Below, piece after piece: positions 8,248-17,616 of a DNA stretch of 64,000 nucleotides. The translations under genes and the position numbers were made by a program. Where the stretch lies: contig JADCLS010000007.1 in assembly GCA_026702845.1 (NCBI GenBank), forward strand, positions 283,788 through 347,787, written 5' to 3'. Positions within the stretch are counted from its first letter, which is position 1. Each line of letters opens with the position of its first letter. The notes below the pieces were generated by a model, which ran no database searches, was not told the origin of the DNA, and saw nothing but the letters and a program-made list of their open reading frames with translations. This stretch comes from Candidatus Heimdallarchaeota archaeon. Lineage in GTDB: Archaea > Asgardarchaeota > Heimdallarchaeia > Heimdallarchaeales > Kariarchaeaceae.

Positions 8248-10138
8248 ACCCAATTGATGGTGCTTCTGTCTCTCGTTTAACTATTTTAGCAACATGTTTT
8301 GCTAAGGCCTGACATTTGCTCGCTTCACCATGGACAAAAAGATATTTCTTAGGTCTTGGTGATAGTCTTTTTGCATATTCCATCAGTTCTTTTCTATCAG
8401 AGTGACCTGTGAAACCAGAGATTCTATGGACATCCATATTTACTCTGATAAGTACAGTCTTATCTTTTTCATCCTTAACCTTTACTTCCTTCAATCCCTC
8501 ACTGATTTTTCTTCCTAGGGTACCTTTACCCTGGTAACTCACAAAAATTATAGTATTTTTAGATTCTTCTGCTAAACCTTGGAAGTAATGTACACTAGGT
8601 CCTCCGACAAGCATTCCTGAAGTTGCCATTATAATGCACTCATAGCCATTGATTATCTCATTTCTTGCATCATTATCATTTACTGTATGGAAAAATGGAG
8701 CTAAAAATGGATTATCTCCTTGATTTAAGATTCTTTCGCGTATCTTACGAGAGAGAAATTCAGGATGATTTGAGGTTACTGCAGTTGCTTCTTTAATCAT
8801 CCCATCAAGGAATACTGGTACTTCTGGAATTCTTCCACTTACAATGAGATGTTCTATAACAAGTTGCAATTCTTGAGCTCTTCCCACTGCTAATACTGGA
8901 ATGAGTACCTTTCCACCCCTCGTAAGGGTTGAATTGATCATCTCTGCTAGTTTATCCTCTGTTTGTGCTCGGGAAGGAGTATTATCCTCAGGATTGCCAT
9001 AAGTACTTTCCATAATCATGGCTTCTAAGCGTGGAAACTTATTGACAGCTCGATCTAGTAATCTCGAGTTGGCAAATTTAAAATCATGTGCAAAAGCTAG
9101 ATTATACTTACCATTACCGACGTGTAGGTGTACGATTGAGGAGCCTACTATATGTCCTGCATTATGGAAGGTGAGTTTAATACCAGGGGCTATATCTGTA
9201 ACTTCACCATATTTTAGAGTTATAGTGTGTAAGGTTGATTTCCTGATATCCAGCTTGGAATAAGGTAGGAGCTTACCCTCCTTCTCAGCTATATCCAAGT
9301 AGTCAATCTGTAACATAGTCATCAGATCTCGTGTCGGTGCAGTGGTGAAGATTGGCCCCTCATACCCATATTTGAATAAAAATGGAACAAATCCTACATG
9401 ATCAAGATGTGCGTGAGAAAGAACTACACAATCTAAATCAGCAATATCAAATTCTGGGAAGTCAAATCGTGGTAACATCATTGAGGGTTTTGAGTTACCC
9501 ACTGAAACACCACAATCAATCAATATATTCGCATCACCAGTAGTCAGAAGGGTTGATGATCTACCGACTTCTTGGTATCCTCCCAATCCAGTTACCCTGA
9601 TGATCTTTTCTTCTAATAGCTCTTGTCTATGAATTTTCTTACCTATTTTCTTTAGGGCTTCACTTCTCCCTTTATGATCGCTTAATAATACATTTCTAAT
9701 GGATTCAATGACATCAGAATGAACAGGTGGAATACGTAGTACTCTTGGTCTCCATTTAGTTTCCTCAATAATATTGTTAAGGCCAACTCTATTTTTTCCA
9801 ATCAGCTGTCCTGGAGAATCAACATGAATGATGATCTCACCTAATATATCGTCAAAATAAATATCACCTATCTCGACCTCACCCTTGAATAAATCAAGGA
9901 CTCTCATCTTGGCCTCATCATATGGTAATCGAATGGAAGGATCTGAACGGAATACAACTCGCTTTTTTATAGTTCTTGCAATATTACTGATTAAATCACT
10001 ATCTATTATATTCTCAAAATTATTTGAATAAATGGCTACTTCTGGGCCTTCAAATTCAACTCTCGTTATCTCCGATCGTTTGGGGACCAATTCATAGATT
10101 ACATGCTCAATATCAACTAAATTTCTCTCTGATGACAA
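8228..10138 (-). CDS. fttA: aCPSF1/FttA: KH-metallo-beta-lactamase-beta-CASP nuclease
   Basis: 636 residues, the usual length of archaeal CPSF73-like termination nucleases. An N-terminal KH-like domain (1-70) and a second KH domain (about 70-140, with VDSPGQLIGKN) precede the metallo-beta-lactamase core, where the zinc motif HAHLDH sits at about 242-247. The beta-CASP and C-terminal motifs (MATSGML...GP, SGFTGHSDR) follow. Established role: co-transcriptional cleavage of nascent RNA at U-rich 3' ends and termination. The frame has a stop just upstream and no nearby ATG, so TTG 10138, preceded by a GGAAGGAGAG purine run, is the only reasonable start. Divergent from rpoB. Confidence 0.93.
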   Translation of the reverse strand: MSSERNLVDIEHVIYELVPKRSEITRVEFEGPEVAIYSNNFENIIDSDLISNIARTIKKRVVFRSDPSIRLPYDEAKMRVLDLFKGEVEIGDIYFDDILGEIIIHVDSPGQLIGKNRVGLNNIIEETKWRPRVLRIPPVHSDVIESIRNVLLSDHKGRSEALKKIGKKIHRQELLEEKIIRVTGLGGYQEVGRSSTLLTTGDANILIDCGVSVGNSKPSMMLPRFDFPEFDIADLDCVVLSHAHLDHVGFVPFLFKYGYEGPIFTTAPTRDLMTMLQIDYLDIAEKEGKLLPYSKLDIRKSTLHTITLKYGEVTDIAPGIKLTFHNAGHIVGSSIVHLHVGNGKYNLAFAHDFKFANSRLLDRAVNKFPRLEAMIMESTYGNPEDNTPSRAQTEDKLAEMINSTLTRGGKVLIPVLAVGRAQELQLVIEHLIVSGRIPEVPVFLDGMIKEATAVTSNHPEFLSRKIRERILNQGDNPFLAPFFHTVNDNDARNEIINGYECIIMATSGMLVGGPSVHYFQGLAEESKNTIIFVSYQGKGTLGRKISEGLKEVKVKDEKDKTVLIRVNMDVHRISGFTGHSDRKELMEYAKRLSPRPKKYLFVHGEASKCQALAKHVAKIVKRETEAPSIGSTVRLY

Positions 10139-10559
10139 TTGCTCTCCTTCCTTTAATTAACCAAAAAATACATTGTGATTAATTATTTTGTTTATAATTA
10201 TAAAGGATATTAATATTCTTATAAAGGTAGGGTCACATCCATAATTAATAAATTTAATGAAGAAATAATATATTGGCGGGTTTCAATAGGTTTCGAAATT
10301 CTATCGCAGGGATGACATATGGCACTATTCAGAGAAGAGAAGTGAAATTATTCTCAAAAGAGACAATTATTGAACATTACTACGACTCACTTACTATAGG
10401 TATCATTATTGCAAGAAACAAATTTCAGACAAATAATAATGATTGTTAATATCGTCTATTTTAAATGACATCTTATCTTATCTAAGATTAGCGATACTCC
10501 ATCCTAGAATAACGCGCGCAAAAAGGTTCTGGGAAACCATTTTTGGAGAATAATCATAC
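10139..10559. other. Divergent intergenic region fttA / rpoB
   Basis: 421 bases containing AT-rich promoter-like stretches (TTATAATTATAAAC on the minus side). A GGAG lies about 13 bases before the rpoB ATG, and the short dyad GGTT-N6-AACC is at about 10527-10540. A 45-codon ORF at 10312-10449 shows no recognisable product. No RNA gene is seen. rpoH, which precedes rpoB in many archaea, is absent here. Confidence 0.5.
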
Positions 10560-13500
10560 ATGAGCAACGAAAACAAGAATTTCACTCCAGATGAAAAGTG
10601 GCTGATTTTAGAGGCAATGTTCGATGAGATCAAACTTGTCAGGCAACATCTGGATTCTTATAATCATTTCGTAACTACTGGTCTGCAGCAAGTAATTGAG
10701 GAGGAGCGTATCATTGAACTCGACTCTGAAACAGGATATAATGTTGAGCTCAAAAACATCATCCTGGGCAAACCCAAAATTAAAGAAGCAGATGGTAGTG
10801 AATCAGATATCTGGCCGATGGATGCGAGAATTAGAAATCTAACTTATTCCGCACCCCTCGAACTCGTAATGATTCCTAAACAAACTGAAACTGCAGATCA
10901 ACAGAATGAGAAGAGGAAGCGTACCACTACAATAGGAGGTTCTCAGGAGAAACGCTATTATATTGGTCATCTCCCCATTATGCTAAGATCTAAGCATTGC
11001 AGACTTGATATCAATAATCCAAGTGATGAAATCTTAATTGATCATGGAGAAGATCCAAAAGATCCAGGAGGGTATTTCATTGTTAATGGGACAGAACGTG
11101 TACTGGTTACTCAGGAGGATCTTGCTCCTAACCGTATACTTGTAGAACGGTTAAACAATGGTAATACACTAGCTAAAGTTTTCTCATCAATGAAAGGTTT
11201 CAGAGCTCCAGTATCTCTGGAACGTGCTAATGATGGAACATTGAAAGTTTCCTTCCCAAGCGTACCTAGGAAAATCTCACTGCTAATTCTTCTAAGAGCC
11301 CTTGGACTTGAAAAGGAAGGTGCAATCTCTCGTAGAATATCCTCATCTGCTGCTGTATATAGGCAAGTACTCAATCTTGTAAGAGGAGAAGAGATACGCA
11401 CAAAGGATGCAGCCCTAGATTTCATAGGCCGAAGAGTTGCTGTAGGTCAAACACAAGAATATCGAGTGTCAAGAACCGAGCAAGTCCTCGATCGATACCT
11501 TCTCCCACATCTTGGAAACAATCCCGAGGATCGGATCAAGAAAGCACATTTCCTCTGCCTTATGGCTCAGAAAGTACTTGAGCTGGAGGTTGGAGAGAGA
11601 GAACCTGATGATAAGGATCATTATGCATCAAAACGATTGAATCTTGCTGGTGATCTACTTCTTTTGCTCTTCAGAAATGCTTTCAGATCACTAACCCGTG
11701 ATATCAAGTATCAACTAGAGAGGAATATCAACAAGAAAGGTTCCATTCTCAAAACCGCAGTAAGGGCTGATGTGATTACCGAGCGATTACGACATGCTTT
11801 GGCAACCGGAAATTGGGTTGGAGGCAAGGCAGGTGTATCACAATTGCTGGATCGTACCAATTATATGTCAGCACTAAGTCATCTACGACGTGTTGTATCT
11901 CCACTTTCCAGATCACAACCACACTTTGAGGCCAGAGATCTCCATCCCACTCACTGGGGTAAGATATGTCCAAATGAGACCCCTGAAGGACCCAACTGTG
12001 GTTTGGTGAAAAACCTAGCATTACAGGCATATATCAGTATAGATATTGATAGCAGTCATGTACTCAAGGAATTGTTAGATCTTGATCTAATTGTAGATGT
12101 TGAAAAAATACTACGAACATTCAATTTTGATGAGAACAGAATTGATGGTAAACCAGTCACTCCTCTATTATGTAGAGTATATCACAATGGTGAGCTTGTT
12201 GGATTCCATGAAGATGGAGAACAACTAGCTGAGCAGGTGAGAAAAGGTAGAAGAAATCGGTTATTTTCCCCAGGTGTCAATATTGCTTTTTATAGTGATA
12301 CCAATGAGATTTATATCAATTCTGATCATGGACGTGTAAGGAGGCCACTCATTATTGTTAAGAGTGGTGAGTCTGCATTAAAACATGAACATATTGAACA
12401 GGTTAGACAGGGTATCAAAAGATGGGGTGATCTTGAGCGTCAAGGCCTGATTGAATACCTTGATTCTGAGGAAGAGGAAAATGCACTCATCGCCATTAAG
12501 GCCAGTGAACTTACCATGCAACATACTCATTTAGAGATCTCTCCTGCAACAATACTGGGAATCTGCGCATCACTGATTCCATTCCCAGAACATAATCGTT
12601 CGGATAGAAATGTCTATGAATCAGGTATGGCAAAACAGTCATTGGGTATCTATGCAGCAAATTTCAAGCTTCGATTGGATACTCGTGCTCATATTCTACA
12701 CTATCCACAGATTCCCATGGTCAAAACTCATGGAATGAAGGCGATCGGATTCAATGAACGTCCTGCAGGTCAGAACTTCATTGTGGCTGTTCTTTCCTAC
12801 AATGGGTACAATATGGAAGATGCTCTGATTATGAATAAATCCTCTGTAGATAGAGGGTTAGGCCGTTCAACATTCTTCAGATCATATGATGCTGAGGAAA
12901 GACGCTATCCGGGAGGACAGGAAGATAAGTTCGAGAAACCCACAGAAAACGTTCGTGGCTATCGAGCCAGTGAGGTTTATCGTCATCTATCCGAGGATGG
13001 TGTGGTAGAGCCAGAAACCGAGGTATCTGGAAAACTGAGTGAAGTCATCATAGGACGAACCTCTCCACCAAGATTCTCTGAGGCAAGCCATGAATATAAT
13101 ATCCACAATCAAGTTAGAAGAGATACTTCTGTAAATATGAGATTTGGTGAAAATGGAACCGTGGATACTGTGATTTTCACTGAAACATCAGAAGGTCATC
13201 GGTTGATCAAAGTGAAAATGAGATCACTGAGAATTCCCGAGCTTGGTGATAAATTTGCTTCTCGTCATGGACAGAAGGGTATAGTTGGTGTCCTCATACC
13301 TCAAGAAGATATGCCATTCACTGAAACTGGTCTATCTCCAGATCTCATCATCAATCCTCATGCTATACCTTCAAGGATGACTATCGGACAGCTCATGGAA
13401 CTGCTCGCAGGAAAATTGGCAGCTGCTAGAGGTGAACCTGTAACTGCCACAGCATTTGAGGGTGAGAGTGCAGATTTCATCAAGGATAACCTCCATAGTC

Positions 13501-13982
13501 TAGGTTTCCAGCGGTATGGTCGTGAGACTATGTATGATGGACGTACTGGTGAAAAACTGAAATCTGATGTATTTGTTGGTATTGCGTTTTATCAGAAACT
13601 ACACCATCTTGTCAATGATAAAATCCACGCTAGAGCAAGAGGACCAGTACAGATCCTAACCAGGCAGCCAACTGAAGGTAGATCCCGTGAAGGTGGCCTC
13701 AAATTCGGTGAAATGGAAAGAGATTGTCTTATTGGCCATGGTACCGCACTCATTCTTAAAGAGAGATTACTTGATGAATCTGATAAATCCGAGGAATTAT
13801 TCTGTGAGAATTGTGGTTTCATAGCCCAATATAACAGAGTTAAGGATAAACATGAATGTCCTGTTTGTCGTGATGAGACAACCATTACTCCAATCATTAT
13901 CTCATACGCATTCAAATTGCTGTTACAAGAGCTTATGTCTCTTGGAATTGCTCCTAGAGTTGAATTGTCACAGCGAATGTAA
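10560..13982 (+). CDS. rpoB: DNA-directed RNA polymerase subunit B (unsplit)
   Basis: 1140 residues, the full single-chain archaeal Rpo2. Recognisable landmarks are the N-terminal protrusion/lobe, the fork region (GGKAGVSQLLDRTNYMSALSHLRR region near 420), NETPEGPNCGLVKNLAL near 475, the active-site-proximal GYNMEDALIMNKSS near 755, GDKFASRHGQKGIVG near 900, and a C-terminal zinc ribbon (CENCGF...CPVC) near 1085-1110. Many archaea split this gene into B' and B''; here it is intact. The neighbouring rpoH and rpoA1/rpoA2 genes are missing; ligA follows after 88 bases. Confidence 0.97.
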   Translation: MSNENKNFTPDEKWLILEAMFDEIKLVRQHLDSYNHFVTTGLQQVIEEERIIELDSETGYNVELKNIILGKPKIKEADGSESDIWPMDARIRNLTYSAPLELVMIPKQTETADQQNEKRKRTTTIGGSQEKRYYIGHLPIMLRSKHCRLDINNPSDEILIDHGEDPKDPGGYFIVNGTERVLVTQEDLAPNRILVERLNNGNTLAKVFSSMKGFRAPVSLERANDGTLKVSFPSVPRKISLLILLRALGLEKEGAISRRISSSAAVYRQVLNLVRGEEIRTKDAALDFIGRRVAVGQTQEYRVSRTEQVLDRYLLPHLGNNPEDRIKKAHFLCLMAQKVLELEVGEREPDDKDHYASKRLNLAGDLLLLLFRNAFRSLTRDIKYQLERNINKKGSILKTAVRADVITERLRHALATGNWVGGKAGVSQLLDRTNYMSALSHLRRVVSPLSRSQPHFEARDLHPTHWGKICPNETPEGPNCGLVKNLALQAYISIDIDSSHVLKELLDLDLIVDVEKILRTFNFDENRIDGKPVTPLLCRVYHNGELVGFHEDGEQLAEQVRKGRRNRLFSPGVNIAFYSDTNEIYINSDHGRVRRPLIIVKSGESALKHEHIEQVRQGIKRWGDLERQGLIEYLDSEEEENALIAIKASELTMQHTHLEISPATILGICASLIPFPEHNRSDRNVYESGMAKQSLGIYAANFKLRLDTRAHILHYPQIPMVKTHGMKAIGFNERPAGQNFIVAVLSYNGYNMEDALIMNKSSVDRGLGRSTFFRSYDAEERRYPGGQEDKFEKPTENVRGYRASEVYRHLSEDGVVEPETEVSGKLSEVIIGRTSPPRFSEASHEYNIHNQVRRDTSVNMRFGENGTVDTVIFTETSEGHRLIKVKMRSLRIPELGDKFASRHGQKGIVGVLIPQEDMPFTETGLSPDLIINPHAIPSRMTIGQLMELLAGKLAAARGEPVTATAFEGESADFIKDNLHSLGFQRYGRETMYDGRTGEKLKSDVFVGIAFYQKLHHLVNDKIHARARGPVQILTRQPTEGRSREGGLKFGEMERDCLIGHGTALILKERLLDESDKSEELFCENCGFIAQYNRVKDKHECPVCRDETTITPIIISYAFKLLLQELMSLGIAPRVELSQRM

Positions 13983-14070
13983 ATTAGATGAAAACTATCA
14001 AAAACCTTTGATTCCTACTTAATTATTATTAATACTAAATTCACCCAGTCATCTAGCAGTGTTAATGTAA

Positions 14071-15945
14071 ATGAACAGGGAAGATGATTTGGAAAAACAG
14101 ATCCTGAAGCATAAAAAGGCATATTATGATGGCGAGCCTATCATCTCTGATGAGGCATATGATGCCTTAGAAGCAGAACTTGCATCTATCAACCCTGATA
14201 ATCCAGTATTGCATCTTGTAGGAACTCCTCAAGGGGGAAAGGTTAAACATGATCCTCTAATGCTCTCGAGCCAGAAGGCAACAGAAGTGGAGGAAGTGAT
14301 GAAATGGTTCAAGGATAGTAAGGGGGCAGATCTGTTTTTTGGGTATAAGATAGATGGTTTATCTCTTTCCATTTTGTATGAAAATGGGAGGCTTAAACAG
14401 GGTGCAACTCGTGGAAATGGAGAATATGGTGATGATGTAACATTTGCTGTATACTATGTCAATGAGATTCCCAAAACCCTTCCTGAAACCTCTCGTATCA
14501 ATGTTCGTGGCGAGGTTTACATGAAGATTTCAGAGTTCAATATACTTAAGAATGAAAATCCAGATTTTACTAGTCCCCGAAATTTGGCAGCAGGAACCCT
14601 CAAACAAAAGGATACTACTATTCTTCTGGAGCGCAGACTACATTTCATGGCTTGGGGTCTTGAAGGAATGGGAGAAGACTTATCACTAGATGAACAAATC
14701 ACTATTTTGAAAAAATGGGGTTTTGAAACTGCAGATATTAAAAAATTAGAAAATGTAACTGAACAGATGATCGCTGATGAATTTGAAAAAATTATCCACA
14801 AGCGTGATTTGCTTGATTTTGAGCTAGATGGGGTTATGTTTAAGTACAACGATGCTGAGGATAGAAAATCTGCAGGATATACACAACATCATCCCAAATG
14901 GCAAATTGCATTGAAATTCAAGAGCAAGGGGGGAATTTCAACTATTAAAGATATTACCTGGCAGGTTGGTCGAACAGGTGTTCTTACCCCGGTGGCAGAG
15001 ATTGAACCTGTTGAGATCGCTGGTGCGACTATTCAACGTTGTACATTGCACAATGCCGACTTCCTCATAGAAATGGATGTAGCCATTGCAGATGAGGTAT
15101 TCTTGGAACGATCAGGTGATGTTATACCAAAGATTATTGAGGTGACTAGCAAAGGACCGAATCATGTAACTCTCCCAACCACCTGTCCTTCATGTGATGC
15201 TATAGCAGAAAAACAGGGTGTTAATCTGGTTTGTACTGGAGATCGATGTAAGGATAGAGAATTGAGGAATATTGAACACTGGATTAAAACAGTAGATATT
15301 AAGGGATTGGGACCTAAGAATGTTGAGAAATTATTTGATGAAGGCATTATTAATCATTTCTCAGATCTCTACTCTGAGGAATTGACTGAGGAAAGATTAG
15401 TAAAATCTCTGGGGAAAAATGGCGAGAAAATCTACAAGGAGATAGATAAATCAAGAAATATCGATTTCTCAATATTTCTTGCATCGCTAGGAATCACCCA
15501 ATTAGGCAAAAAACTAGGGAAGGATCTAGCGAATCATTTTCCCTCTCTTGAAGCTCTTCAGAATGCTTCTGTTTCTGATCTGGTGGAAATAGAAGGTATT
15601 TCAGACCTAACTGCAGAGTACATACTTGACGGGATAAATGATCCTAGTGTCGTTGATCGGGTACTGTTCAATGATATTTCAATTGTATATTCGAGTGAAC
15701 AGGTTACAACACCTAGGGAAACCAAAGGTAAAGTCTATGTTACCGGAAAAGTGTCAGGTATGACTAAGAAAGAGTTAGAAGAGAAGGTAATTGCACTTGG
15801 ATATGAATGGTCAACTTCTATAAGCAAAGCACTCACCTATCTAGTATCAGGTGAGAAGCCAGGAGGAGCTAAGATTGAGAAGGCTTTAAAGGCAGGTATT
15901 CCAATTGTGACATGGAACGAATTTATCAAGAGGACTAACGAGTGA
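14071..15945 (+). CDS. ligA: NAD+-dependent DNA ligase (bacterial type)
   Basis: 624 residues with all LigA domains. Domain Ia carries the NMN-binding signature (YYDGEPIISDEAYDALEAEL, about 18-36). The adenylation domain has nucleophile Lys93 in KIDG and ...NLAAGTLKQKD. An OB fold (VGRTGVLTPVAEIEPVEIAG), a Cys4 zinc finger (CPSC...C....C, about 370-390), a helix-hairpin-helix region and a C-terminal BRCT domain (GKVYVTGKVSGMTKKELE, about 550-624) follow. It seals nicks using NAD+. Most archaea rely on ATP-dependent ligase, so this is probably an ancient acquisition from bacteria. It is slightly shorter than typical (~670). The 3' end overlaps nadM (opposite strand) by 11 bases. Confidence 0.95.
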   Translation: MNREDDLEKQILKHKKAYYDGEPIISDEAYDALEAELASINPDNPVLHLVGTPQGGKVKHDPLMLSSQKATEVEEVMKWFKDSKGADLFFGYKIDGLSLSILYENGRLKQGATRGNGEYGDDVTFAVYYVNEIPKTLPETSRINVRGEVYMKISEFNILKNENPDFTSPRNLAAGTLKQKDTTILLERRLHFMAWGLEGMGEDLSLDEQITILKKWGFETADIKKLENVTEQMIADEFEKIIHKRDLLDFELDGVMFKYNDAEDRKSAGYTQHHPKWQIALKFKSKGGISTIKDITWQVGRTGVLTPVAEIEPVEIAGATIQRCTLHNADFLIEMDVAIADEVFLERSGDVIPKIIEVTSKGPNHVTLPTTCPSCDAIAEKQGVNLVCTGDRCKDRELRNIEHWIKTVDIKGLGPKNVEKLFDEGIINHFSDLYSEELTEERLVKSLGKNGEKIYKEIDKSRNIDFSIFLASLGITQLGKKLGKDLANHFPSLEALQNASVSDLVEIEGISDLTAEYILDGINDPSVVDRVLFNDISIVYSSEQVTTPRETKGKVYVTGKVSGMTKKELEEKVIALGYEWSTSISKALTYLVSGEKPGGAKIEKALKAGIPIVTWNEFIKRTNE

Positions 15946-16489
15946 TATTGGAGGTTGCATCATCAAATTTCTTACTATCGGTTCCCATTACTGTTTGTAA
16001 TCTCTCACTTGCTTGAATTTTTGTTAGCAGATCTAGGACACTAGAATCTACCATCATGGTAATATCTCCTCCTTCTGCCAGTAATTCACGAATCTGTCTC
16101 GCCTCGTAAAGTGATCTATTTTGCAGTTTTGTGGCTCTCACCTCTATTCCTGCTCTGGTGAATAATAGCGTTGTGAATGGATTATTACTGAAAAATACAT
16201 TAATGGGGGGAATCATTCTAAGAGTGTGAGCTACCCAGATATCATTATCATAGATATCTTGAACGGGAAGTAGCCATATTCTACTCATATCCACATTTGC
16301 ATTTTTCAACATGCTCCTCGTCATCATAAGTCTTTCACCCGCAGTAAATGGATTCTTCACAGACATTGATGACTGTGCTGCAGCAATGATGATTACAAGC
16401 TCATCCACTTCTTTGAGAATTTCCTGTATTACCTTGAGATGCCCAAGATGTGGAGGTTGAAAACGGCCGATGAACAAACCTCTGTTCAT
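15935..16489 (-). CDS. nadM: Nicotinamide-nucleotide adenylyltransferase (archaeal NadM)
   Basis: 184 residues. It makes NAD+ from NMN and ATP. The N-terminal nucleotidyltransferase signature GRFQPPHLGHL contains the HxGH motif, and IAAAQSSMSVKNPFTAGERLMMTRSM matches the archaeal NadM family. The ISSTxxR-like motif is not obvious at the C-terminus, which is divergent. ATG 16489 starts immediately before the conserved core and is preferred over an upstream TTG at 16555. It lies tail-to-tail with ligA, whose co-substrate is this enzyme's product. Confidence 0.88.
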   Translation of the reverse strand: MNRGLFIGRFQPPHLGHLKVIQEILKEVDELVIIIAAAQSSMSVKNPFTAGERLMMTRSMLKNANVDMSRIWLLPVQDIYDNDIWVAHTLRMIPPINVFFSNNPFTTLLFTRAGIEVRATKLQNRSLYEARQIRELLAEGGDITMMVDSSVLDLLTKIQASERLQTVMGTDSKKFDDATSNITR

Positions 16490-16611
16490 GATTTTTTTCT
16501 GCAGTGCAATCTGAATAAGTTTATGTCTCTGTAATGAAAAAACGTTAAGGCTCAAGCCAGAAGTTAGGCGATTAGAATAGCTTTATGTATCTAGACCTGA
16601 TTATTAGATGT

Positions 16612-17433
16612 ATGAACGTGAAGAAGATAATGAAAAAGAGTATTCTAATCCTATTCATATTCATCCTCATCATCACACTAGGTAATCTTCTTCATGGATT
16701 TGTGTCAAGTGGGGATGCTATAGATTCTAATGATGAGCGTATCAGGTTACTAACCTTTAATATTTTCGAGCATCCTGTGGATCAGGTACTCCAAATACTC
16801 AAAGAATCGGATGCAGATATCATCGCATTACAGGAGGTGGATGCAAGTTCATTGGATAACATACCAGTTGATGCAATGCAGTATTTTTCAGAGGAACTAG
16901 GTATGTATGCTTTTTCTCATGATTATCAGCATGATTTATATGGGGTGAGTATGCTTTCCAGATGGCCAATTGTCAATACTAATATCCTTGATATGGGTCG
17001 AGTTGATGGATATCTGAATCGAGGATTGATTCATGCGACTGTAGATACACCATATGGGTTTCTCGATGTTCTTGCCACCCATCTGCAACAACCATTTTAT
17101 CCTGAAGATCAGATAGATCAGGCACATAAAATAATCAACTATACACAGTCACAGTATGCTGAACACTTGGTGATCCTAGGTGATTTCAATATGCTTGATT
17201 ATTTCTTCAATCCACCCTACTATCTTCTAACCAGGGAGTACCACGATGCTTGGACTACAAGTGGGAATACTGTATTTTCAGGATCCACCTGGCCATCAAA
17301 ATCGCCATACCTGCGAATAGATTATATTTTTGTGAATGATGGTATTGGAGTTCATAAGGGAAGTGCCAATACTATTGGAGATGAGACCTCATCTGATCAT
17401 CTAGGGGTAATGTGTGATATTTCACTGGTGTAA
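16612..17433 (+). CDS. Exported or membrane-anchored endonuclease/exonuclease/phosphatase-family protein
   Basis: About 273 residues with an N-terminal hydrophobic segment (ILILFIFILIITLGNLL) serving as signal or membrane anchor. Next comes an EEP fold: LLTFNI (Asn), IIALQEVD (metal-binding Glu), ATHL, LGDFNMLD (Asp/Asn pair) and the terminal SSDHLGV (catalytic Asp-His). Family members hydrolyse phosphodiesters of nucleic acids, phospholipids or phosphoinositides; the substrate is not evident. ATGs at 16585 and 16630 are alternative starts; 16612 keeps a basic n-region before the helix. The intact catalytic residues argue for an active extracytoplasmic enzyme. Confidence 0.75.
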   Translation: MNVKKIMKKSILILFIFILIITLGNLLHGFVSSGDAIDSNDERIRLLTFNIFEHPVDQVLQILKESDADIIALQEVDASSLDNIPVDAMQYFSEELGMYAFSHDYQHDLYGVSMLSRWPIVNTNILDMGRVDGYLNRGLIHATVDTPYGFLDVLATHLQQPFYPEDQIDQAHKIINYTQSQYAEHLVILGDFNMLDYFFNPPYYLLTREYHDAWTTSGNTVFSGSTWPSKSPYLRIDYIFVNDGIGVHKGSANTIGDETSSDHLGVMCDISLV

Positions 17434-17504
17434 TTCACCATTAGTATGGAATCTCAATGGAAAATGATCTGTTTCGGTAGACTAAAGACGCGCGATAAAC
17501 TAGC

Positions 17505-17612
17505 TTTTAAATAAATTATCTCAATTGTTAACTTACGTCTATGCCATCGTGGCCTCTATAGTATGTGCAGAATATCTGCAGTATACGCCGCCATGGCCTC
17601 TAGAAGGTGAAA
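17505..17612 (+). promoter_or_regulatory. Promoter and leader of the rpl3 operon
   Basis: TTTTAAATA at 17505-17513 is a likely TATA box, which would put transcription start near 17537-17540 and leave a leader of ~80 bases. The leader has the direct repeat GCCATCGTGGCCTCTA (17543-17558) / GCCGCCATGGCCTCTA (17587-17602). Between the copies is a hairpin TGCAGA-ATA-TCTGCA (17566-17580). AAGGTGA at 17604-17610 is a strong ribosome-binding site for rpl3. A repeat-flanked hairpin could be a ribosomal-protein feedback site (inference). Confidence 0.5.
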
Positions 17613-17616
17613 TTTA

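Noticed and set aside
10312..10449. 45-codon ORF upstream of rpoB, considered as a possible rpoH
   Set aside because: Its sequence shows none of the RpoH motifs (VPKH, LPRI, DPVA, GD-x-V-x-I-x-R) and has no ribosome-binding site or promoter of its own; probably chance.
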